This document shows positions 1 to 5,348 of a stretch of DNA of 7,017 bases, one piece after another (position 1 is the stretch's first letter; each line of letters opens with the position of its first letter). The translations under genes were made by a program, and so were the position numbers. Below the pieces are notes generated by a model, which made no database searches, had not been told where the DNA came from, and saw only the letters and a program-made list of their open reading frames with translations. Origin of the DNA: DATHWB01 sp041744795 (lineage in GTDB: Bacteria; Actinomycetota; Acidimicrobiia; Spongiisociales; ZC4RG35); contig JBGTKD010000005.1 of assembly GCA_041744795.1 (NCBI GenBank), forward strand, positions 1 through 7,017. The letters run 5' to 3'.

Positions 1-133
1 CCCGGTAGTGGGACAGAAGTGACTCGCCGACACTGAACGAGGGAAGCACTACCACCAGGTGCGGCTGGGTCGATCCGGGACGATTGGCAGCCAGCGCCGA
101 GATGAGCGCCTCTTGGGCTACCACGAACCGCAC
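1..133 (-). CDS. N-terminal fragment of a gene running off the left edge; possibly a pre-ATP-grasp/ATP-grasp (PGM1-like) protein
   Basis: Read on the minus strand, this frame is open from a GTG at 131-133 to the window edge, giving 44 residues. The start is supported by GGAGG at 142-146, eight bases upstream. The fragment opens with VRFVVAQEALISALAANRP, followed by a run ending HLVVVLPSFSVGESLLSHYR. A hydrophobic strand ending in LPS(F/L)S is reminiscent of the N-terminal pre-ATP-grasp region of PGM1-related peptide ligases. That assignment rests on memory of the family and on very little sequence, so treat it as a guess. The other minus-strand frame open to the edge gives arginine- and glycine-rich low-complexity text and looks non-coding. 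The gene is divergent from the VWA gene at 450. Confidence 0.6.
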   Translation of the reverse strand, partial: MRFVVAQEALISALAANRPGSTQPHLVVVLPSFSVGESLLSHYR

Positions 134-141
134 GGTGAGTA

Positions 142-146
142 CCTCC
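142..146 (-). promoter_or_regulatory. Ribosome binding site fixing the start of the left-edge gene
   Basis: The minus strand reads GGAGG here, eight bases before the GTG at 131-133. It is the main evidence that the left-edge fragment is a real gene with this start. Confidence 0.6.
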
Positions 147-156
147 GGTTCGCTGG

Positions 157-186
157 ACGCTATCGGCCGGTGTGAGGCGATGTCGC
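157..186 (-). promoter_or_regulatory. Candidate promoter for the left-edge gene, with an overlapping inverted repeat
   Basis: On the minus strand GCGACA (181-186, four of six matches to TTGACA) lies 18 bases before TAGCGT (157-162, TANNNT pattern). That would give a leader of roughly 20 bases containing the GGAGG site. A 6-bp inverted repeat with arms AGGCGA (175-180) and TCGCCT (183-188) covers the -35 region and could be an operator. Both calls are by eye and weak. Confidence 0.3.
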
Positions 187-256
187 CTGAACCCCACCTG
201 GCTTGAGTCGGTGATCGATCGTGACTGGTGCGATTTCAGCGAACGGTTGGGCGATC

Positions 257-288
257 GAGAAAAATTGTTCCCAACCGAAGGTTGGGAA
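257..288 (-). terminator. Intrinsic terminator-like or attenuator-like hairpin, minus strand
   Basis: A perfect 9-bp inverted repeat has arms TTCCCAACC (268-276) and GGTTGGGAA (280-288) with three bases between. On the minus strand the turn reads CTTCGG, the stable UUCG tetraloop, and the stem is followed by CAATTTTTCTCG, so it has the layout of a rho-independent terminator. On the plus strand the downstream bases TTGTCTGG are a poor U-tract. It lies between two divergent genes, so no minus-strand gene ends just before it. It could stop antisense transcription, act as an attenuator in a long leader of the left-edge gene, or be a protein-binding dyad. Confidence 0.55.
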
Positions 289-302
289 TTGTCTGGGGCC
301 CC

Positions 303-332
303 TTGACGGCAGGGTGTCTTGTCCTGTATATC
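303..332 (+). promoter_or_regulatory. Candidate sigma-70-type promoter for the VWA gene
   Basis: TTGACG (303-308) matches five of six bases of the -35 consensus. TATATC (327-332) after an 18-base spacer matches four of six bases of the -10 consensus. Transcription would begin near 339 and leave a leader of about 110 bases before the ATG at 450. Confidence 0.45.
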
Positions 333-373
333 GCTCCGCCCTGGGTCGGAGGTTGGCCATCTGAAGCGAGCAG

Positions 374-399
374 AGGCCGCTGGCGGCCTTGTCGCCGCC
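374..399 (+). promoter_or_regulatory. Two mutually exclusive hairpins in the putative VWA leader
   Basis: AGGCCG (374-379) can pair with CGGCCT (384-389) around a CTGG loop. GGCGGC (382-387) can instead pair with GCCGCC (394-399) around a six-base loop. The two stems share bases 384-387 and cannot form together. No T-tract follows, so a transcription-attenuation role is not supported; a translational or chance explanation is as likely. Confidence 0.2.
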
Positions 400-434
400 G
401 AAATTTGTCACACCCGTCTGTCATGTTGTTCTCG

Positions 435-441
435 AAAGGAG
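435..441 (+). promoter_or_regulatory. Ribosome binding site choosing the ATG at 450
   Basis: AAAGGAG lies eight bases before ATG 450-452. The frame is open back to 228, but this site and the position of the VWA fold place the true start at 450. Confidence 0.75.
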
Positions 442-449
442 TGTGGGTG

Positions 450-1130
450 ATGGGGAATGAGGAAAAGGTGGAAATGAAGGCGCCGGTCAACCTGTCGGTG
501 GTGTTGGACCGGTCGGGGTCGATGAGGGCGATTGCTTCCGACATGATCGGAGGCTTCCAGGCCTTCATCGAGGAACAGCGCCAGGACGAGGGGTCGGCCC
601 GTATCAGCGTGGTGCAGTTCGATGGTGAGGATCCGTTCGAAGTGCTGATTGACGGTGAGGACTTGCAGACGGCGCGGCTGGATGCCCGCAAGTACATCCC
701 GCGCGGGGTGACGCCGTTGTTGGATGCGGTGGGGAGGATGATCGCCCGGATCGACGCCAGCATCGCCGAACGCAAGACCCTCGAACTGGAAGCCGAAGAT
801 CAGGTGGTGTTGATCATCACCGACGGTTACGAAAACGCCAGCGTGGAGTACTCGCTACCGGCGGTCAAAGGCCTCATCGAGGCCCGGCGGGCAGACGGCT
901 GGGTGTTCGTGTTTCTCGGTGCTGACCAGGACTCCTTCGAAGAAGGCGGTCGGATTGGCGTGTCGGTGTCGAACCGGCGGGACTGGGACAAATCGGCGGC
1001 AGGCACCAAGCAGATGTGGTCTCAGGTGTCCAGTAGCTCACTCGCCCACCGCCGAAAGGAGCGGTATGCCCGGATGATGGAAGCCGACCAGTTCATGGAG
1101 GAGGAGAAGCCTGGAACATCCGTTGAATGA
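450..1130 (+). CDS. Stand-alone von Willebrand factor type A (VWA) domain protein
   Basis: The 226-residue product is essentially one VWA domain, a Rossmann-like fold that binds a divalent metal and mediates protein contacts. The metal-ion-dependent adhesion site (MIDAS) is intact: DRSGS at residues 20-24, the threonine of GVTPLLDA at residue 88, and the aspartate of IITDG at residue 125. After the fold comes a conserved-looking WVFVFLGADQ segment, then a charged tail rich in Arg, Lys and Glu. There is no signal peptide or membrane segment, so it is probably cytoplasmic. The ATG at 450 is preferred over upstream starts because AAAGGAG precedes it and the extra 74 residues upstream are low-complexity and Arg/Pro/Trp-rich. 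No MoxR-type AAA ATPase or tellurite-resistance gene lies nearby, so its partner cannot be named. The small gene at 1185 may be co-transcribed. Confidence 0.9.
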   Translation: MGNEEKVEMKAPVNLSVVLDRSGSMRAIASDMIGGFQAFIEEQRQDEGSARISVVQFDGEDPFEVLIDGEDLQTARLDARKYIPRGVTPLLDAVGRMIARIDASIAERKTLELEAEDQVVLIITDGYENASVEYSLPAVKGLIEARRADGWVFVFLGADQDSFEEGGRIGVSVSNRRDWDKSAAGTKQMWSQVSSSSLAHRRKERYARMMEADQFMEEEKPGTSVE

Positions 1131-1132
1131 TC

Positions 1133-1155
1133 GGGTCAGGTACCACCGGGGTCAG
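1133..1155 (+). repeat. Two direct copies of GGGTCAG, 16 bases apart
   Basis: GGGTCAG occurs at 1133-1139 and 1149-1155 in the 54-base gap between the VWA gene and the next gene. The pair could be a small operator or part of a REP-like element, or chance. Nothing else in the gap looks like a promoter or terminator. Confidence 0.25.
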
Positions 1156-1184
1156 ACCGTGCACCACATTCAGGCTCGGTTGGC

Positions 1185-1508
1185 TTGGGAAGACCACGAG
1201 ACTGGGAGCGAGTGAAGGTCCTGCGGGTCGACGGGCCGCTCATCGTCGTCGAGGACGAGAGCGGCCAAACCCGTCACTATGAGGGGGCCGAAGCCGGGTT
1301 CGTCGGTCAGGCGGCCAACGATGGCCAGACCACGGCGCTCGTCACCGGACGGTGGGGAATCATCGCCGTCGAGTCCGAGCAGGGCCAGGTGATCCGCAAC
1401 CCGAACGTCGAACACACCGAGCCGGGGTCGATCTGGGTGCTGTCGGACGCAGACCGGCTCCGATTCGTATCAGTCGTCCGCGTGTCGGCGGAGGATGGGT
1501 CCGACTGA
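1185..1508 (+). CDS. Small uncharacterised acidic protein
   Basis: I do not recognise this family. The frame gives 107 residues from a TTG at 1185, or 98 residues from a GTG at 1212. The GTG reading begins MKVLRVDGPLIVVEDESG and has GGGAG at 1204-1208, but only three bases away. The TTG has no clear ribosome binding site. The product alternates short hydrophobic strands with acidic turns (for example LIVVEDESG, WGIIAVESEQG, SIWVLSDADRLRFVSVV), which suggests a small all-beta or mostly beta soluble protein. It has no signal peptide, membrane helix or cysteine. It follows the VWA gene by 54 bases on the same strand and may be its partner. It converges with the M23 peptidase gene, leaving a 24-base gap. 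Confidence 0.65.
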   Translation: MGRPRDWERVKVLRVDGPLIVVEDESGQTRHYEGAEAGFVGQAANDGQTTALVTGRWGIIAVESEQGQVIRNPNVEHTEPGSIWVLSDADRLRFVSVVRVSAEDGSD

Positions 1509-1532
1509 GGCGCATTCGCCGGGCTAACGCGA

Positions 1533-2285
1533 TCAGAGGGGCGGGAGTACCCACCGGGGGCGTCTCGGCGCACCGATGTCCGGATCACACACCTGTGTAT
1601 CGATCGGGGATGGGGCTTCGAGCGGATCGCACAGCACTCGGATCTGCTCCACCAGCTGTTCTTGGTGCTCTTTCAGCTGTCTTTGTTCTTCTTCCAGCTG
1701 TCGTTGGTACGCAACTTCCTTGGCAACGGCCTGTGCCGCTTTCAGGTAGGAATAGGGGTTGACGATTCTCGAACCCGTGTGGAGTTCGAAGTGGGTGTGA
1801 GGCATCCCACCTTTGGCGTTGCCGGAGTCGCCGACGAAAGCGACATGCTGGCCGGCGGCGACTGGGGAGCCCTCCTCGAGGCCTTCGACCACCGTTAGTT
1901 CCCAAGGTGCTTTTCCGCGCTTGCCCCCAAGCTGGTCGTCGTTCAGGTGCAGGTACCAGCTCTGCCAGCCGGCGGTATGGTCGATCACCATCAGACGCCC
2001 TGCCCTGCCGGACTGCCCGATCCTGCTGATTGTGCCGTCAGCCACTGAGTACACCGGTGAGTGTTTTGGTGCCATCAGGTCGATGCCCATGTGGGTCCGT
2101 CCGTCGGGCTTGGCCGCACCGAACGTGGGGTCGAACCAGGTGTTGAACGGGTCCTGGGGGAAGTTCAGGTCGAAAGGCGGCCGTCGCGCAGCGAGGGCTG
2201 TGAGGGGAACTGGCAGAACGACAGCGGCTGAGGAGAGCGCCATCATGCGCAGGAATTGCCTACGCGCTATCGGCTCTCTGGACAC
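1533..2285 (-). CDS. Tat-exported M23-family metallopeptidase (LytM/peptidoglycan endopeptidase fold)
   Basis: The 250-residue product begins with a twin-arginine signal, ARRQFLRMMALSSAAVVLP (residues 7-25), ending near TALAA at 29-33, so export as a folded protein is likely. The M23 core spans about residues 46-180. Zinc ligands are visible as H65 and D69 (HMGID) and H165 of the HTH motif (163-165). H163 and H113 (YLHL) are the likely catalytic histidines. Such enzymes cut peptide cross-links in peptidoglycan. After the core, residues 189-217 form a Glu/Gln/Arg-rich heptad-like helix, probably coiled coil, then a Cys-containing, Pro-rich tail (C219, C233). The coiled coil follows the peptidase domain, whereas in EnvC-like proteins it precedes it. 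The GTG start is chosen because GAGGGAG (2291-2297) lies five bases upstream and the Tat signal begins there. It is divergent from the DUF2652 gene. Confidence 0.9.
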   Translation of the reverse strand: MSREPIARRQFLRMMALSSAAVVLPVPLTALAARRPPFDLNFPQDPFNTWFDPTFGAAKPDGRTHMGIDLMAPKHSPVYSVADGTISRIGQSGRAGRLMVIDHTAGWQSWYLHLNDDQLGGKRGKAPWELTVVEGLEEGSPVAAGQHVAFVGDSGNAKGGMPHTHFELHTGSRIVNPYSYLKAAQAVAKEVAYQRQLEEEQRQLKEHQEQLVEQIRVLCDPLEAPSPIDTQVCDPDIGAPRRPRWVLPPL

Positions 2286-2395
2286 TCTTACTCCCTCACG
2301 ATCACCGGAACGCCTAGGCGGACTCCGGGCAACCTAGCGCCGGGCGTCCGGTAGTCGCAAAACCAGATTCCTCCCCCCTCACACCTTGGGGCGGC
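2286..2395. promoter_or_regulatory. Divergent intergenic region with a 10-bp palindrome
   Basis: This 110-base stretch should hold the promoters of both the M23 gene (minus) and the DUF2652 gene (plus). The clearest element is CGCCTAGGCG at 2311-2320, a perfect 10-bp palindrome near the middle and a possible shared operator. No confident -10/-35 pair was found on either strand. Confidence 0.3.
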
Positions 2396-3538
2396 GTGCC
2401 TACCCTTCTCAGCTGGCACATTCGGAGGGAAGTCGTTCAGAACACATCAGGCGATTCGCTGGTGCAAGCCGATCAGGGATGCATGGTCATTGCCGACATC
2501 TCCGGCTACACCCGGTATCTCCTGGACACAGAACTCGAACACTCCCAGGACGTGCTTGCTGACCTGATGGAGACGGTCGTAGCTGGTCTGGGATCAGTCC
2601 TCACTATCAACCGGCTGGAAGGCGATGCCGCCTTCGCCTACATGCTCGGTTCCGGAATCGAACCGTCCATGCTTCTCGACGCCATCGAACAGACATACTT
2701 CGCCTTCCGGGCGAGACTGCGAGACATCACCCAGGCCACAACCTGTGAATGCAATGCCTGTCGCCTCATCCCCAGTCTCGATCTCAAGTTCGTGTCTCAC
2801 AGCGGTCGGTTCGTGCGGAACTTGGTCGCCGGAAGCGAGGAACTGACAGGCACCGACGTGGTCATCGTGCATCGGCTCCTGAAGAACACGGTTAGGGAAG
2901 ATCTCGGTCTGGGGGCCTATTCGCTGCTCACGGAGGCCTGTGTCAACGCACTCGGATTGGATCCAGGAATCCTGGGGATGGCTGAGCACCGGGAGAGTTA
3001 TGACGATGTCGGCGAGGTTCTCACGTACATCCAGGATCTCGACATCGCCTGGCAACGAGTCCAGGAACGCCAGCGGGTGTTCGTTGTTCCGGCCGACGCG
3101 GAGTTTGAGTTTGTCGCAGAGCTGCCCGCTTCTGTCGCCGTGGCGTGGGACTTCACCACTGATCCTCGCAAGCGCCTTCTATGGCTGACCGACTTTTCAG
3201 AAATCGACCAGAGCAATCCTGGCGGTCGCCGTGGCCCCGGCACCACGAATCACTGTGTCCATGGGCGGGGTTCGATGACCGAAGAGATCCTCGACTGGCA
3301 TCCTTTCCAGTACTTCACACAACGAGTAGACCTCCCGATGCTTGGCAGCTGTATCCAAACATATGAGTACAAGCCCATAGGAGAGGACACAACTGAGTGG
3401 CGGATCCGTCTCCAGCGGCTGCGGGGAAGACAACGGCTGGTTTGGCAGCTCATGCGACCGATGATGTCCAAAAATCTGAGCGAGAAATCCGAGGCTCTGG
3501 CTCGAGTGCTGCAAGAGCGGGGCGCGGCTGAGTCCTAG
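2396..3538 (+). CDS. DUF2652-type class III cyclase-like domain fused to an SRPBCC domain
   Basis: Residues 28-225 resemble the DUF2652 group of adenylate/guanylate cyclase-like proteins. The opening strand VIADISGYTRYL (31-42) and the RLEGDAAFAY hairpin (73-82) carry the two aspartates, D34 and D77, at the metal-binding positions of class III cyclases. The later TGTDVVIVHRLLKN (151-164) keeps the arginine (R160), but valine (V156) sits where active cyclases have the transition-state asparagine, so cyclase activity is doubtful. A CECNAC cluster (C117, C119, C122) may bind metal. Residues 228-375 look like an SRPBCC/polyketide-cyclase ligand-binding fold (FEFVAELPASVAVAWDFTTD). The protein has no membrane segment. 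The start is uncertain: GTG 2396 is the longest choice, but GTG 2462 (residue 23) or ATG 2483 (residue 30) would fit family length better, and GGAGGGAAG at 2424-2432 has no start codon at a useful distance. Confidence 0.85.
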   Translation: MPTLLSWHIRREVVQNTSGDSLVQADQGCMVIADISGYTRYLLDTELEHSQDVLADLMETVVAGLGSVLTINRLEGDAAFAYMLGSGIEPSMLLDAIEQTYFAFRARLRDITQATTCECNACRLIPSLDLKFVSHSGRFVRNLVAGSEELTGTDVVIVHRLLKNTVREDLGLGAYSLLTEACVNALGLDPGILGMAEHRESYDDVGEVLTYIQDLDIAWQRVQERQRVFVVPADAEFEFVAELPASVAVAWDFTTDPRKRLLWLTDFSEIDQSNPGGRRGPGTTNHCVHGRGSMTEEILDWHPFQYFTQRVDLPMLGSCIQTYEYKPIGEDTTEWRIRLQRLRGRQRLVWQLMRPMMSKNLSEKSEALARVLQERGAAES

Positions 3539-3541
3539 GAC
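3532..3541. other. Overlapping convergent stop codons inside a 10-bp palindrome
   Basis: GTCCTAGGAC is a perfect palindrome. Its central CTAG (3535-3538) supplies the TAG stop of the plus-strand DUF2652 gene (3536-3538) and the TAG stop of the minus-strand DUF1801 gene (3535-3537). There is no room for a terminator between the genes. Confidence 0.85.
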
Positions 3542-3927
3542 CTCTTGGAAACAGAACTGTTTAGGGCTGCCGCTTGGCTGACGAGCGCCTTGAAAGCTTC
3601 CTCGTCGAGTTCTTTGCCCTCACGAATGTCGATCGCCCTGCGGGTGTTTCCTTCAAGACTCGAGTTGAAGAGACCATCCGGATCATTCAGAGACGCGCCC
3701 TTGGCGAACGTGAGTTTCACGACCTTGTTGTAGGTCTCACCTGTGCAGATGATGCCGTCCAGTGACCAGACCGGAGTGCCCTTCCACTTCCATTCCTCGA
3801 CAACGTCAGGCTCAGCTTCGGTGATGAGCTTGCGGATCCGGGCGAGTGTTTCCCCGCGCCAGTCGCCGAGTTCGGCGATTCTCTGCGAGATCAGCTCCGA
3901 CGCTGCTGGGTCTTGATCTGCGGTCAT
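3535..3927 (-). CDS. DUF1801 (YdhG-like) domain protein
   Basis: The 130-residue product matches the DUF1801 pattern along its length: an N-terminal helix pair (RGETLARIRKLI, 24-35), the tryptophan-rich EEWKWKGTPVW (44-54), the strand KVVKLTFAKGASLNDP (68-83), then LFNSSLEG, RRAIDIREG and a closing helix. The biochemical role of this family is not established. The fold belongs with YjbR/CyaY-like small alpha/beta proteins. It is soluble, with no signal peptide. The ATG at 3927 lacks a Shine-Dalgarno sequence, but TACACT lies six bases upstream, so the transcript is probably leaderless. It is divergent from the DDN-family gene across 26 bases and ends inside the stop codon of the DUF2652 gene. 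Confidence 0.85.
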   Translation of the reverse strand: MTADQDPAASELISQRIAELGDWRGETLARIRKLITEAEPDVVEEWKWKGTPVWSLDGIICTGETYNKVVKLTFAKGASLNDPDGLFNSSLEGNTRRAIDIREGKELDEEAFKALVSQAAALNSSVSKRS

Positions 3928-3953
3928 GTTCGGAGTGTAAGTACGTTGGCGAG
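3928..3953. promoter_or_regulatory. Face-to-face leaderless promoter pair
   Basis: The 26 bases between two divergent ATG codons carry a TANNNT box on each strand, each followed by exactly six bases and then ATG. On the minus strand it reads TACACT (3934-3939) CCGAAC ATG; on the plus strand TACGTT (3942-3947) GGCGAG ATG. Neither gene has a Shine-Dalgarno sequence. A weak -35 for the minus gene (TTGCGC, 3956-3961) would lie inside the other gene's first codons. No convincing -35 was seen for the plus gene. Confidence 0.5.
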
Positions 3954-4373
3954 ATGCGCAACGGGACTGCCAAGTTCTTATCCCGGGTCCACTCCGTCCT
4001 CTACCGGATCACTTCGGGGGTGCTCGGCCGTCGACTGGTCGATAACGACATGCTGTTACTCACGACGACCGGTCGTCACACCGGCGAGGCACACACCGTG
4101 CCCCTCCTGTACCTTTCCGACGATGATCGATATGTGGTGTTCGCCTCCTGGGGCGGACGAGCCCAACACCCCGAGTGGTACCTCAATCTTCTCGCCGACG
4201 CCCAAGGCGTTGTCCAGGTGCGCTCCCAACGCATGCCGGTGAGATCGATGACCGCTGAAGGTGACGAACGGGAGCGTCTATGGGGCCGGGCAGAAACCGC
4301 CTATTCCGGGTACGCCGAATATCAGACCAGGACCGACCGCCAGATCCCGGTTGTGCTCCTTGTTCCGGACTGA
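3954..4373 (+). CDS. DDN-family deazaflavin (F420)-dependent nitroreductase-like oxidoreductase
   Basis: The 139-residue product follows the DDN family pattern throughout: LYRITSGVLGRR (16-27), LLLTTTGRHTGEAHTVPLLY (34-53), VVFASWGGRAQHPEWYLNLL (61-80), and the closing YSGYAEYQTRTDRQIPVVLL (117-136). The tyrosines at 117, 120 and 123 have the three-residue spacing of Y130, Y133 and Y136 in the Mycobacterium tuberculosis Ddn active site. Members bind the deazaflavin cofactor F420 and reduce quinones or nitro compounds; the substrate here is unknown. The length is normal for small members. The frame is open upstream to 3846, but ATG 3954 is chosen because family homology starts there, the extra upstream codons are antisense to the DUF1801 gene, and a TACGTT box is correctly placed for leaderless transcription. 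It converges on the ornithine cyclodeaminase gene with a seven-base gap. Confidence 0.88.
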   Translation: MRNGTAKFLSRVHSVLYRITSGVLGRRLVDNDMLLLTTTGRHTGEAHTVPLLYLSDDDRYVVFASWGGRAQHPEWYLNLLADAQGVVQVRSQRMPVRSMTAEGDERERLWGRAETAYSGYAEYQTRTDRQIPVVLLVPD

Positions 4374-4378
4374 CCGGA
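4364..4378. terminator. Small hairpin between convergent genes
   Basis: TCCGG (4364-4368) pairs with CCGGA (4374-4378) around a five-base loop containing the DDN-family stop codon. AGATCC (4342-4347) and GGATCT (4376-4381) could form an alternative longer-range pairing. No T-tract follows on either strand, so this is at best a weak bidirectional terminator. Confidence 0.2.
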
Positions 4379-4380
4379 TC

Positions 4381-5304
4381 TCACAGTTCGAGTTGCTCGC
4401 CGATCCCGGCAGCGGTCGCTCGGTCGTAGGCCAGCCGGGCGGCGACGACGTCTTCCATCCCGTTACCCACCGACAACCAGACCGTTCGCTGGTGACCCCG
4501 TCCCGGGCCGTTACCCGATACGAGCTCACCGATTTCGGTCACATCGTCTGGATCCATACCTTGGACAGCGACGGGTCCGTTGGGTGGGGGAGTGGATACT
4601 GCAGCCCGTGACTGAACGACCACGGTGGCGTTGTCGAGCAGCTCGGGCGGAATTTCCAGATGCAGCCCGACCGAGGACACATGCGAACCGTCGAAGGCCT
4701 CCGCAGGGAACAGCGGTTCCTTCGCATCGGTCGTACACGCCACCACATCCGATCCCCGAATGGCCTCTTCGATGGATTCGAAAACCGTGACGCCAGGGTG
4801 GTTCGCCGCCAAGGCATGAGCGTGGGCGGGGGTTCGGTTGGCGAGACGGATGGATTGCCAGGGGCGCAGCGTGGCGAAAGCTTCAAGATGGCCCGCAGCC
4901 TGCACTCCTGCCCCGATCACTGTGAGAACCGAGGCATCCTCTGGGGCGAGCAGGTCACAGGCGAGCGCTGCCGAACCCGACGTGCGCATCTCGGTGATCA
5001 CCTCCCCGTCCATGAGGGCCAACGGGACGCCGTTCTCGGAGTCGAACAGCATCACCAGGGCGTGGTGGGACGGGAGACCCATTGCGGCGTTGTCGGGGAA
5101 CACGGACACGAGCTTGGCGGCGAGTCCGATCCCGTCGACGAAACCTGGCATCGCTCCCAACAGGCCCCCTTTGGCCTCGGCCATCACCCGGGTCGGGACG
5201 TGGGTTGCCCCCGAGCTGAGAGCCGCGTATCCGTCGGCGAGAGCCAGCCGGAGGGCTTCGGGTTCGAGAATCGTGCGGAGGTCGTCGGCTCGCAGGAGAA
5301 GCAT
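4381..5304 (-). CDS. Ornithine cyclodeaminase / mu-crystallin family dehydrogenase
   Basis: The 307-residue product has the expected family length and architecture. An N-terminal dimerisation/substrate region holds VPTRVMAEAKGG (36-47), AAKLVSVFPDN (62-72) and EMRTSGSAALA (105-115); R39, K64 and R107 fall where the family has its substrate-binding Arg/Lys residues. The Rossmann domain begins at VIGAGVQAAGHLEAF (129-143), followed by ANRTP (155-159). Family members include ornithine cyclodeaminase, pyrroline-2-carboxylate reductase, ketimine reductase and related amino or opine dehydrogenases; sequence alone does not choose between them. The usual VVVD strand reads VVVQ here, a departure from many relatives. 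The protein is cytoplasmic. ATG 5304 fits family starts, with TAAGGT six bases upstream. The membrane protein gene lies 44 bases upstream on the same strand, so they may be co-transcribed. Confidence 0.9.
   Translation of the reverse strand: MLLLRADDLRTILEPEALRLALADGYAALSSGATHVPTRVMAEAKGGLLGAMPGFVDGIGLAAKLVSVFPDNAAMGLPSHHALVMLFDSENGVPLALMDGEVITEMRTSGSAALACDLLAPEDASVLTVIGAGVQAAGHLEAFATLRPWQSIRLANRTPAHAHALAANHPGVTVFESIEEAIRGSDVVACTTDAKEPLFPAEAFDGSHVSSVGLHLEIPPELLDNATVVVQSRAAVSTPPPNGPVAVQGMDPDDVTEIGELVSGNGPGRGHQRTVWLSVGNGMEDVVAARLAYDRATAAGIGEQLEL
5132..5196 (-). repeat. Copy A of a 65-base direct repeat, inside the ornithine cyclodeaminase gene
   Basis: Bases 5132-5196 match 6457-6521 at 63 of 65 positions without gaps, in the same orientation. 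Copy A encodes residues from about V36-P37 to about G58 of the dehydrogenase. The differences are A at 5160 versus C at 6485 (Leu to Val in the protein) and G at 5191 versus A at 6516 (silent). This is the source copy, since it sits in an intact gene. Confidence 0.95.
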
Positions 5305-5310
5305 GTTGGG

Positions 5311-5316
5311 ACCTTA
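5311..5316 (-). promoter_or_regulatory. Candidate -10 box for leaderless expression of the ornithine cyclodeaminase gene
   Basis: The minus strand reads TAAGGT, then CCCAAC, then ATG, the same TANNNT plus six-base spacing seen at 3928-3953. The embedded AAGG could instead be a weak ribosome binding site, so the two readings are not separable here. No clear -35 was found. Confidence 0.35.
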
Positions 5317-5348
5317 GATCCGAACCTGAGGTCGACGGCCTCGCCAGG

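Noticed and set aside
228..449. An N-terminal extension of 74 residues on the VWA protein
   Set aside because: The extension is Arg/Pro/Trp-rich text running across the hairpin, the candidate promoter and the leader. AAAGGAG at 435-441 and the fold boundary support ATG 450.
1128..1184. TGA readthrough joining the VWA protein to the next gene, since both are in the same frame with no other stop between
   Set aside because: Eighteen open codons are quite likely by chance, the VWA protein ends naturally, and no selenocysteine element or homology spans the gap.
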